Assembly: GCA_964520785.1 (NCBI GenBank)
Contig: CAZFQG010000194.1
Location: 1 to 11,959 of the forward strand
Direction of reading: 5' to 3'
DNA length: 11,959 nucleotides
Origin: CAZFQG01 sp964520785
Lineage (GTDB): Bacteria > Planctomycetota > Planctomycetia > Pirellulales > Thermoguttaceae
A program made the position numbers and the translations under genes. Shown in pieces: positions 5,511 through 11,959 of this stretch (positions within the stretch are counted from its first letter, which is position 1; each line of letters starts with the position of its first letter). Below the pieces are notes generated by a model that was not told the DNA's origin, did no database searches, and worked only from the letters and a program-made list of their open reading frames with translations.

Positions 5511-6516
5511 CGCTCCGCGTGCCCATTGCGCGCCACACCCACAAGTCGACCGCGTCGTCGATGGGGCGTACCGAACCGTCCATGAATGCGGCATTGACGA
5601 CGCCGGGATGGTGGCTGCGCGCGGTGATCGCCGCGTAGGTCGGTTGCGTGAGGCTCTTGCCTTCTTGCAGCGAATTGTAGTCGATGTCGTAAGTGCGATT
5701 TCCCGAAGTGAATGGTACCACCGTGTTCGGTGTGAAAACGGTGGTGATGCCGCTATGATGGACCCGGCCGTCGCACCATTCCGTGTGGCCGGTGTTGTCG
5801 TTCGTGTCGGGACCGAGCTTCAATTCTGCGCCGTTACCCATGCTCGCGACGGCCGCCGGAGAGACGGGGACGTTCTTCCCGGGATCACTCGTATTTCGTA
5901 CATAAGGGGTAAATGTCTTCACCTCCGCCGCGCAGAGCGTCGAACTGGTCCCGTCAGTGAAATCCGCCGGCCGCAGGCGGCTGTTGACGAAGAAGGAGCC
6001 GTCTCCTCCGGTATCCGTCGCCGGATTCCACACGAGCCACGTTCCGAAGTTGAATCCGTAGTTCTGAGGATAGATGTATGCGGCGCCGTTCTTCGTGCGA
6101 ACCTTATCGTTCACCTCGGAGGGGCAAAGAAATATCGGAACGCGCATTTGTGGGACGCCGGAGCCGAGTTGCGCGTCCCAGGCGATATCCAGGCGGACCA
6201 TATCGAAGGCGGGCCCCTGCTCCAAATAGGGAAGAATCCGTCCGTGTACCGACCAGGAACCGTTGTTTGCGCTCAACACGGTCCGGGGGGTAATACAGAA
6301 ACTGGGGGGAAAAGTACCATGGCCGCTCTGGTAGGTATGCACCGCCAGTGCCAACTGTTTGAGGTGATTGGAGCAGGTCATCCGCCGCGCGGCCTCGCGC
6401 GCGGCCTGGACCGCCGGCAGAAGCAAGGCGATCAAGATTCCGATGATGGCGATGACCACCAGCAATTCCACGAGCGTAAAACCGTGCTTTCTTCGCATCA
6501 ACAATCGGGAAGGCAT
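5485..6516 (-). CDS. DUF1559 pseudopilin-like protein (H-x9-DG type)
   Basis: A 343-residue protein. The N-terminus is a type IV prepilin-like signal: short basic leader (MPSRLLMRRKHG), cleavage expected after Gly12, then FTLVELLVVIAIIGILIALLLPAVQAAREAARR with Glu17 at mature position 5 and one hydrophobic helix. The rest is the DUF1559 (SBP_bac_10) domain, with CPSE (131-134), FTDGTSST (186-193) and the C-terminal signature His303-x9-Asp313-Gly314 (VNAAFMDGSVRP). Such proteins are extremely numerous in Planctomycetes and are thought to be exported by a type II/IV-pilus-like machinery; their job is unknown. Met7 (ATG at 6498) is an alternative start, and neither start has a clear ribosome site. 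The gene stands alone, convergent with the PhoB-like gene and divergent from the GT-C gene. No pilus assembly genes are near. Confidence 0.93.
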   Translation of the reverse strand: MPSRLLMRRKHGFTLVELLVVIAIIGILIALLLPAVQAAREAARRMTCSNHLKQLALAVHTYQSGHGTFPPSFCITPRTVLSANNGSWSVHGRILPYLEQGPAFDMVRLDIAWDAQLGSGVPQMRVPIFLCPSEVNDKVRTKNGAAYIYPQNYGFNFGTWLVWNPATDTGGDGSFFVNSRLRPADFTDGTSSTLCAAEVKTFTPYVRNTSDPGKNVPVSPAAVASMGNGAELKLGPDTNDNTGHTEWCDGRVHHSGITTVFTPNTVVPFTSGNRTYDIDYNSLQEGKSLTQPTYAAITARSHHPGVVNAAFMDGSVRPIDDAVDLWVWRAMGTRSGGEPVARD

Positions 6517-6863
6517 AACAACTCGCGGCCGGTCGGCGCCGCCACTCAGAATCGATCACGCGACCCGTAAGCAATTCCCGTGCCGATCACCGATACGCGA
6601 CTTTTTCCGTCGGGGCGATGCTGGTCTGGAGTATTGCCGCACACTCGTGGTTCATGCTCGCACAATGTTTGGCCGCCGTTTAGTTTCGGACCACACGGCG
6701 AAACGAGCGAACTCAGGAGCTATGGGGAGTTTAGAGCGTGGATTCAATGGACCCTTTTCGGCCTTGCGGCGTTTTGGACTAAAAGCATAGAATGCGCCGA
6801 AAATCAGGCTGCCATGGTACGATTCTCTGTTAGTTTTCATTTGACAACCCCGTCGATTCAGGC
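6517..6863. other. 347-bp divergent intergenic region
   Basis: This spacer lies between the DUF1559 gene (leftward) and the GT-C gene (rightward). No gene in it is convincing; the short ORFs have no domain features or ribosome sites. It contains a candidate rightward promoter (6764-6793). Two copies of CGATCAC (6553-6559 and 6584-6590) lie 31 bp apart near the DUF1559 start and are too short to interpret. A convincing leftward promoter was not found. Confidence 0.5.
6764..6793 (+). promoter_or_regulatory. Candidate promoter for the GT-C / methyltransferase / secreted protein run
   Basis: TTGCGG (6764-6769), 18 bp and TAGAAT (6788-6793). The -10 is identical to that found before the PhoB-like gene. 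A start near 6800 would give a leader of about 64 nt to the ATG at 6864. A TTGACA at 6841-6846 is too close to the start codon to serve this gene. Confidence 0.4.
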
Positions 6864-8387
6864 ATGGGCCTTGAACTGACCCAATCCGGCCCTCCTTGGC
6901 GACGTCTCGCCTGTTGGTTGGGACTTCTTCTCCTCGCCGCGGCGTTGATCCAAGGGTTCTGCGCGCTCCGTGCGGCCGTACCTGCTTTGGACGCGGTCCG
7001 GTTCGTCGCGTTGGCCGAACGTGCCGGAAGCGAATCATGTTGGACGCTTTGGACCGCGACCGGGGAGGAACCCCTCTTTCCGTTCTGGCTTAGAGCGGTT
7101 CGGGGAACGGCCGCGCGAATCAGTGGAGGAATGCCGGTAAACTGGGCGACATGCGTCCAACTTGCCGCGGCGATTCCGGCCGCTTTGAGCGTCGTTCCCG
7201 TGTTCCTCCTTTCGGTACGCCTCGTCGGCGAGAGGGGAGCGGTCGCCGGGACATTCCTTTTCTGCACCCTGCCGGTGGTCGTTAGACTGGGAGCCCAAGG
7301 GTTGAGCGAAGGTCTTTTCCTGTTCCTCTTCGCCTTCGCCGCGTGGACCGCCGTCCAGTATTTCCAAACGCATCGAAGCTGGTGGCTCGCCGCCGCAGCC
7401 GTTTTCTCCGCGCTGGCAACGATGACACGAATCGAAGGAGCCGCCCTTGTCTTGGTACTGGTCCCCATGGTGCTCATCGAAAACCTCTCGCTTGGCTCCG
7501 ATTTCTCCGCCAGCGCGAAATGGCGACGAGTGAGTCATCGCTTGCTTTCCGCCGCGGCGGTACTCTGCCTGTTCTGCCTCTTTCTGCTGCCATTCCGATT
7601 CGCGTCCGGTTCCGCCCCGCAAACCGCCGAGTCGACACATGGACCCCAACTGGAGGGTGAATCGGTCGCCCACTCGTTTGCGGTCAAGGAGAAGAGCCTG
7701 CGTAATCGGGGGGTAATCGCCGGAGGGCGTCAATTCGCTGAAGAGTTCGCGAAGGCGTGGAACTATATCGGGCTAGTTGGTTTGGGGGTAGGATATTGGC
7801 TTCTTCGAGGGAATTCCCGGGGAGGTGAGCGATTTATCCATGCCTTTTGGCTTTTTTTTGGCGGAATCCTGCTCATTTTCGCGATTTGGGAAGGATATTT
7901 GGCTGCGAGGCATCTATTACCTATGGTGGCGACTGGCGCAGGATGTGCGGCGATAGGTCTTTTGCATATTGGAAACCGTCCGGCGTGGGGGCTTTTCGTC
8001 ATTGCGGTTCTGTTCGGTCTCCTTCGAACCGCCGAGCCCCTTCACGCCGAACGGGCCGGTTACCGGTTCGCCGGCCGCTGGCTTGCCGAACAATCCGGAG
8101 GCGCCAAGGTCCTCGACACCAAAGGTTGGACGCGTCTCTATAGCGGCAGAACCACCTATCAGTACGACAAGGCGAAAGAGGCGTTTGCCGACACGGATCT
8201 CGGGTTCGTGGTGGTCGACCCGCGTGAGTTGACCTACGATTCTCCGAGATCGCGGACCCTGAGTGGATTGCTTGCGCGTCGGGGCGAGAAACTGGCCGAA
8301 TTTCCCCCTCTGGCGCCCAGGGTGGCCGTATACCGGTGGAACCCGGGGACGGATCAGGATGAAAAGCCTAACCGATTATTTTTTTGA
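6864..8387 (+). CDS. GT-C type membrane glycosyltransferase (PMT/ArnT-like, GT39/83 fold)
   Basis: A 507-residue polytopic membrane protein. The first membrane helix (about 16-37) is followed by a loop with Asp43 (PALDAVRFVALAERAG) and TGEEPLFPFW (66-75). This layout matches the first periplasmic loop of GT-C enzymes, where an acidic residue is the catalytic base and a Pro-containing motif follows. Further hydrophobic segments lie at about 98-120, 125-140, 148-166, 173-186, 191-206, 227-245, 300-314, 326-342, 350-368 and 373-388. ARHLLPM (348-354) matches the late RHLLP-type motif of these families. A soluble C-terminal part (about 400-507) follows. Family members use polyprenyl-phosphate sugars to glycosylate proteins or lipids at the membrane; donor and acceptor are unknown here. 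It overlaps the next gene by 29 bp and probably heads a three-gene operon. No strong ribosome site is seen. Confidence 0.8.
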   Translation: MGLELTQSGPPWRRLACWLGLLLLAAALIQGFCALRAAVPALDAVRFVALAERAGSESCWTLWTATGEEPLFPFWLRAVRGTAARISGGMPVNWATCVQLAAAIPAALSVVPVFLLSVRLVGERGAVAGTFLFCTLPVVVRLGAQGLSEGLFLFLFAFAAWTAVQYFQTHRSWWLAAAAVFSALATMTRIEGAALVLVLVPMVLIENLSLGSDFSASAKWRRVSHRLLSAAAVLCLFCLFLLPFRFASGSAPQTAESTHGPQLEGESVAHSFAVKEKSLRNRGVIAGGRQFAEEFAKAWNYIGLVGLGVGYWLLRGNSRGGERFIHAFWLFFGGILLIFAIWEGYLAARHLLPMVATGAGCAAIGLLHIGNRPAWGLFVIAVLFGLLRTAEPLHAERAGYRFAGRWLAEQSGGAKVLDTKGWTRLYSGRTTYQYDKAKEAFADTDLGFVVVDPRELTYDSPRSRTLSGLLARRGEKLAEFPPLAPRVAVYRWNPGTDQDEKPNRLFF

Positions 8388-9144
8388 AGCCGCGTTCACC
8401 GCGTTCCAGCCGCGTTCGCCGTTCTACGAATTCGGCTTTCGCGAGTATGAACCGCCCCCTTCGACGGAGGGAACGACTCCGACGGATCCGGACTTCGCCG
8501 ACCTCCCGTTCGACGGACTGACCGGGTTCAATCGACGGGGCGCGGACCGCGAGGAACGCGTCGCGGAGTCGACGGACGAGCTGCCGTTCATTTCCGGCGT
8601 CGCGCGGACGGTTATCTGCGTCGACGCGCTTGAGCGGACGCGCGACCCCCGGCGGGCCGTGAGTGAAATGGTTCGGATTCTCGCGCCGCAAGGTTTGCTT
8701 CTGATCGGAGTGCGTCTGCCGCGGCAATGGCCGCCGAAGCGGGACCTGCGGTTCTGGCTGACGCCCCAAACGATGCAACGGCTGTTGGGGGATTTGGACG
8801 CCACCGCGATTGCTTGGTACGGAAACGGCCCGGTCCTCCGAGAGCTGGCGGCCGTTGGATACAAGGGCCGCTTCACCACCGAAATCGCCACCCGCTTCAG
8901 CCGGTTTCTCCGCTTGATGAACGACTACGAGTGCCTACGGCGATGGGATCCGATGCGGCTGCTGCGCTATCTGGCGAATCTCGTCCGCGGCGGCAGGGGG
9001 GCGGACCGCGGTGAGATGCTTCACATGGCGGTCCATCTACCGGGCTCTTCGCTGTTGCACTCGGCCTGGTTCGATTCCGCCCCGGAGAGTGAACCTCGTA
9101 TCCAGGAGAACGGCTCCGCGGGCTCCAACGGCTTGCGGAGATAG
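8359..9144 (+). CDS. Class I methyltransferase-like protein lacking the glycine-rich motif
   Basis: A 261-residue protein. The recognisable core is TVICVDALERTRDPRRAVSE (84-103), then MVRILAPQGLLLIGV (104-118), matching Methyltransf_11 motifs for the post-motif-II strand, the [DE]xLEH-like turn and the PGG loop. Arg93 replaces the usual His, and APQG replaces PGG. The SAM-binding GxGxG loop expected near the N-terminus is absent; YEFGFREYEPPP (23-34) and a loose linker stand in its place. Related planctomycete proteins of this shape also start late, so this could be a subfamily rather than damage. The C-terminal 140 residues are helical and unassigned. The ATG at 8359 is chosen because the family-like sequence starts there, with purine-rich GGATCAGG just before it; 32 upstream in-frame residues are antisense-like. 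It overlaps the GT-C gene, suggesting translational coupling. A role in modifying glycans or lipids is inferred only from context. Confidence 0.68.
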   Translation: MKSLTDYFFEAAFTAFQPRSPFYEFGFREYEPPPSTEGTTPTDPDFADLPFDGLTGFNRRGADREERVAESTDELPFISGVARTVICVDALERTRDPRRAVSEMVRILAPQGLLLIGVRLPRQWPPKRDLRFWLTPQTMQRLLGDLDATAIAWYGNGPVLRELAAVGYKGRFTTEIATRFSRFLRLMNDYECLRRWDPMRLLRYLANLVRGGRGADRGEMLHMAVHLPGSSLLHSAWFDSAPESEPRIQENGSAGSNGLRR

Positions 9145-9170
9145 TCACGAACCTCAACCCCACCGTCTCG

Positions 9171-11810
9171 ATGCCGAACGCCCATTGGGTATTTTCGTCC
9201 ACCCTGTTTCTGACCATGTTGCTGTTCTCCGGCGACGTGGGGGCGCAGATTCCCTGGTACGAGGGTTTCGAGGGTCCGGAGACGTCCTGGCGTCTGGTCG
9301 GGGGAGATGCCCAGTATCGCGTCGATTCGCATCGCCGCGTCGCCGGAGAGGCCCACTGCGGCTCCGGAAGCGAACACTGGCGCATTACCGGAAACGGCGG
9401 AACCTCGGTTTACGTCGGCCACCAGGTCGGGTTGCCTCGCGTCATCGATGAGTTGACCCCCACGCTTTGGGTCAAGTCCGATCGCACGGGACTGCGTCTT
9501 CTGGCCAGGGTGGTTCTGCCCAGGGCGATCGATCCGGCCACGCGGTCACCCCGAACCGTTCTCATCTACGGAAGCAGCTATTCGCAGGTGGGTCGTTGGC
9601 AACAGCTCCGGATTCAGGAGGTGCCGAAGGCGGTGAGCGGCGCCGCGCGGATGCTCCGGCTGGAGGCCGGACCGGAAATCGACGTCCGCGAGGCCTACAT
9701 CGACGAGATTCTCCTGAATATCTACGGCGGACCCGGCGTGACCAACGTCTGGATCGACGACTTGGATATCGCCGGTCACGTGGCCGCGGGGCCGATTTAC
9801 GCCGGGGTGAGCGAATCGGTGGGCCGGCCGGCGTCGGTCTCCGCGGACGACCTTTCCGAGGTCCGCATGGTCGGTTCGACGTTGACGGTCGACGGCCATG
9901 CGATGTTCCCCCGGATCGTCCAGCACCAAGGCGAGCCCCTCTCGCTCATCCGTTCGCTGGGATTCAACGGGATATGGCTTCCCGCGACCCCTTCCGCGGA
10001 AATCCTCGACGAGGCGCGGCGGCTGGGGCTTTGGATCGTTTGTCCGCCGCCGGTCGAGCCGGGGTCCGGCGGTGAAGACCGTGTTCTCCCCACGCGAGAT
10101 TTCGACCGTGTGCTGGCCTGGGATATGGGAAAGGTCCAGTCGCTGGAGCACGTCGGGTGGCTCCGCGCGTTGGCGACGCTGGTTCGCGACGCGGACCAGA
10201 ACTCCCAGCGGCCGCTCCTGTGCGCCCCCGAGGCGGGGACGCGCGCGGCCAGCCGGTTCGCCGACGTCCTGGTGTTCGGCCGGGAACCGCTCTGTGGGGG
10301 CTTGAAACTGACCGAATACGGGACCTGGCTTCGAGAACGGCCGCGGTTGGCGCGGCCGGGAACACCCTTCTGGACCTCGGTGCAGACGGAAGTTCCCGGG
10401 GCTATCCTCGAACAGTGGACCGCCTCCGGGGCGGCCTGGTCCGAACCGCCGGCATTGGACGGCGAACAACTCCGCCTTCTTACCTACACGGCCATCGCGG
10501 CGGGAAGCAAGGGACTGCTGTTTCAGTCGTCGGTGCGGCTCGATTCGACCGACGCCGTCAACCGCGTCCGGGCGGCGGCCCTGGGCCTCTTGAATCTGGA
10601 ACTGGATCTGATCCGGCCTTGGGTGTCTGGAGAATACTACGGAGGGACGGTTGATTCGAATGATCCGGAAATCGTCGGCGCCGTCTTGGCCACGGACCGT
10701 GCACGGCTGGTCGTCCCGCTCTGGGTGGGAGACGGCGCGCAGTGCGTTCCCGGTCAGGCGGCCACGCAGGTCGTCTCGTTCGTCGTGCCGGGCGTTCCGG
10801 AGACGTTCTCCGCCTATTTGCTCGCCCCCGGAGGGCTGCAGCCACTCGAACGGAAACGCGTCACCCGGGGCATTCAGGTTACCATCGAAAACTTCGCCTT
10901 GTCGTCGCTCATCCTGCTGACCCAGGACCCGCTGGCCATTTCAAGTCTCTCGAAGCGGATCGCCTCGATCACGCCGCAGACGGCCGAGTTTCACCGCGAG
11001 CTGGCCGCGCTGAAGCTGCGTTCGGTTGAAATCACCCAGGGGCGGCTCCCGGCCGATCCGAAGGCGGGGCAGTTCATCCAGCGGAGCCGTCACTACTTGC
11101 AGTCTTGCGATCAGGCTCTCTCGGCGCGCGACTTCCGTACGGCGCGGGTTCACGCGGAACGCGCCTCGCGGCCGTTGCGTCTACTGGAAAGGGAAGAGTG
11201 GAACAAGGCGATCGCGTCCGTCGGCTCGCCGGTCGTGACACCCGCCTCCGCCTGCTACTCCACCCTCCCGTGGCACTGGGCCTGGGTTAACGAGGTTCGC
11301 TCGGCGACCGCCGGGCCGAACCTGTTGCCCGGCGGCGACTTCGAGGACTTGCCGGCGATGCAAGCCTCCGGGTGGCAACACTTCCAATGCGGGGACAACT
11401 CCATTCACGCCAGAACGCAACTGACGGAAACGGCGAGCCGGAGCGGCCGATTCGGCTGCCGACTCTCGGCCGTTCCCTCGCAACCCGAGGAAGCCCCGGC
11501 CGTCGTCGAGACCCCGCCGGTCTGGATCACCTCCCCGTCGATTCCCCTTCCCGTTGGCGCGCTGGTTCGGATACGAGGCTGGGTCCGCGTCCCGAAAGAA
11601 ATCACCGGTAGTGTCGACGGGTTGATGCTGGTCGACTCCCTCGCCGGCGAACCCCTCGCCGCGCGATTCCATCAGACGGCCGACTGGCAGCCCTTCACCC
11701 TCTACCGCAAAGCGACCGTCGGCGGCGTCATGAACGTCAGCTTCGTCCTCACCGGAGTCGGAGAAGCCTGGATTGACGACGTGAGTATCGATATTCTCTC
11801 GCCCCGATAG
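9171..11810 (+). CDS. Large secreted protein: jelly-roll domain, barrel-like core, second jelly-roll domain
   Basis: An 879-residue exported protein with an N-terminal signal peptide (hydrophobic 7-20, likely cut after VGA near residue 25). Domain plan by sequence: residues 28-205 a lectin-like beta-sandwich ending VWIDDLDI (193-200); about 230-480 a (beta/alpha)-barrel-like region resembling glycoside hydrolase clan A folds, with LTVDGHAMFPRIVQHQGEPL (238-257), GFNGIWLP (264-271), WIVCPPP (288-294), VLAWDMG (314-320) and FWTSVQTEVP (400-409); 485-585 a small beta domain (VSGEYYGGTV, ARLVVPLW); 590-680 an alpha-helical stretch; and 715-875 a second jelly roll opening NLLPGGDFED and closing AWIDDVSI (866-873). 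Clan A enzymes use two Glu; no clear NE pair is seen, although Glu354 and Glu407 are candidates. It follows the methyltransferase-like gene by 26 bp without a ribosome site, so translation may be coupled. Close sequence patterns are familiar from other Planctomycetes, but I know of no assigned function. Confidence 0.82.
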   Translation: MPNAHWVFSSTLFLTMLLFSGDVGAQIPWYEGFEGPETSWRLVGGDAQYRVDSHRRVAGEAHCGSGSEHWRITGNGGTSVYVGHQVGLPRVIDELTPTLWVKSDRTGLRLLARVVLPRAIDPATRSPRTVLIYGSSYSQVGRWQQLRIQEVPKAVSGAARMLRLEAGPEIDVREAYIDEILLNIYGGPGVTNVWIDDLDIAGHVAAGPIYAGVSESVGRPASVSADDLSEVRMVGSTLTVDGHAMFPRIVQHQGEPLSLIRSLGFNGIWLPATPSAEILDEARRLGLWIVCPPPVEPGSGGEDRVLPTRDFDRVLAWDMGKVQSLEHVGWLRALATLVRDADQNSQRPLLCAPEAGTRAASRFADVLVFGREPLCGGLKLTEYGTWLRERPRLARPGTPFWTSVQTEVPGAILEQWTASGAAWSEPPALDGEQLRLLTYTAIAAGSKGLLFQSSVRLDSTDAVNRVRAAALGLLNLELDLIRPWVSGEYYGGTVDSNDPEIVGAVLATDRARLVVPLWVGDGAQCVPGQAATQVVSFVVPGVPETFSAYLLAPGGLQPLERKRVTRGIQVTIENFALSSLILLTQDPLAISSLSKRIASITPQTAEFHRELAALKLRSVEITQGRLPADPKAGQFIQRSRHYLQSCDQALSARDFRTARVHAERASRPLRLLEREEWNKAIASVGSPVVTPASACYSTLPWHWAWVNEVRSATAGPNLLPGGDFEDLPAMQASGWQHFQCGDNSIHARTQLTETASRSGRFGCRLSAVPSQPEEAPAVVETPPVWITSPSIPLPVGALVRIRGWVRVPKEITGSVDGLMLVDSLAGEPLAARFHQTADWQPFTLYRKATVGGVMNVSFVLTGVGEAWIDDVSIDILSPR

Positions 11811-11959
11811 CCCCCCTTAGTCCACGTGTAGTCTCGGCCGGACGGTCGCCGGCCGCACCACCGTGAACCAACTCCCTGTTGAGGGAAGCGGCCCGGAGTC
11901 TTCCCCCCACGCGAGCGGCTATTGCCAGCGGCCGAGACGTTGTTACAATTGGTTCTTGT
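11811..11959. other. Right-edge intergenic sequence with hairpins
   Basis: After the secreted-protein stop there is no coding frame of note. CGGCCG (11835-11840) and CGGCCG (11850-11855) can form a 6-bp stem with a 9-nt loop, and TCCCT (11873-11877) pairs with AGGGA (11882-11886) over a 4-nt loop. Neither is followed by a U-run. They may end the three-gene transcript. A promoter-like site follows at 11922-11949. Confidence 0.35.
11922..11949 (+). promoter_or_regulatory. Promoter-like site for a gene beyond the right edge
   Basis: TTGCCA (11922-11927), 16 bp and TACAAT (11944-11949) give 5/6 matches at the -10 and 4/6 at the -35. The predicted start falls at about 11956, just inside the window. 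It implies a rightward gene outside the window, separate from the operon that ends at 11810. Confidence 0.45.

Noticed and set aside
5608..6570. Plus-strand frame of 320 residues
   Set aside because: Antisense to the DUF1559 gene, whose prepilin and H-x9-DG motifs settle the coding strand.
6580..6879. Possible small plus-strand gene of 99 residues before the GT-C gene
   Set aside because: No ribosome site and no signal or domain; it overlaps the predicted promoter and the start of the GT-C gene.
9546..10469. Minus-strand frame of 307 residues
   Set aside because: Antisense to the secreted protein; Arg/Pro-rich, no signal or domain.
1..11959. Insertion sequences, integrases, toxin-antitoxin or defence genes
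   Set aside because: No transposase, recombinase, terminal inverted repeats or known defence domain was found. Gene content looks like ordinary chromosome.

Overview
The window looks like chromosomal DNA from a planctomycete (Planctomycetota), probably of the Pirellulales type. The clearest marker is the DUF1559 pseudopilin-like protein at 5485-6516 (minus), with its prepilin N-terminus and C-terminal H-x9-DG motif; this family is greatly expanded in that phylum. The large two-lectin secreted protein at the right end, the GC-rich composition, the long antisense ORFs and the weak Shine-Dalgarno sites fit the same assignment. The phylum call is an inference from family content. No rRNA, tRNA, CRISPR array or mobile element is visible.

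Left part, minus strand (1-4244). Reading in the direction of transcription, a Cys-rich secreted protein (3735-4244) is followed 14 bp later by a PPP-type metallophosphatase (3064-3720). A terminator-like hairpin lies at 2892-2917. A fresh promoter (2847-2875) then precedes a radical SAM/SPASM protein (1877-2788). A second candidate promoter (1771-1799) precedes a family-9 (heptosyltransferase-type) glycosyltransferase (641-1669). Last comes the N-terminal part of a multi-pass membrane protein (1-434) that runs off the left edge. The glycosyltransferase, and possibly the radical SAM and membrane proteins, point to envelope glycan assembly.

Centre (4245-6516). A 490-bp divergent spacer leads to a PhoB-like response regulator (4735-5448). 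Just upstream of a TAGAAT -10 box, this spacer carries three 11-bp-phased direct repeats (4548-4580) that look like a Pho box, so the regulator probably controls itself. A terminator-like hairpin lies in the leader. No histidine kinase gene is next to it. The regulator is convergent with the DUF1559 gene, and an imperfect inverted repeat spans both gene ends.

Right part, plus strand (6764-11959). A candidate promoter precedes a three-gene run: a GT-C type membrane glycosyltransferase (6864-8387), a methyltransferase-like protein lacking the glycine-rich SAM loop (8359-9144, overlapping by 29 bp), and an 879-residue secreted protein with a jelly-roll domain at each end of a barrel-like core (9171-11810). 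A further promoter-like site at the right edge (11922-11949) probably serves a gene outside the window.

The most unusual items are the Pho-box-like triple repeat with its structured leader, the Cys-rich secreted protein paired with a phosphatase, and the large secreted protein, whose barrel shows no obvious catalytic acid pair.
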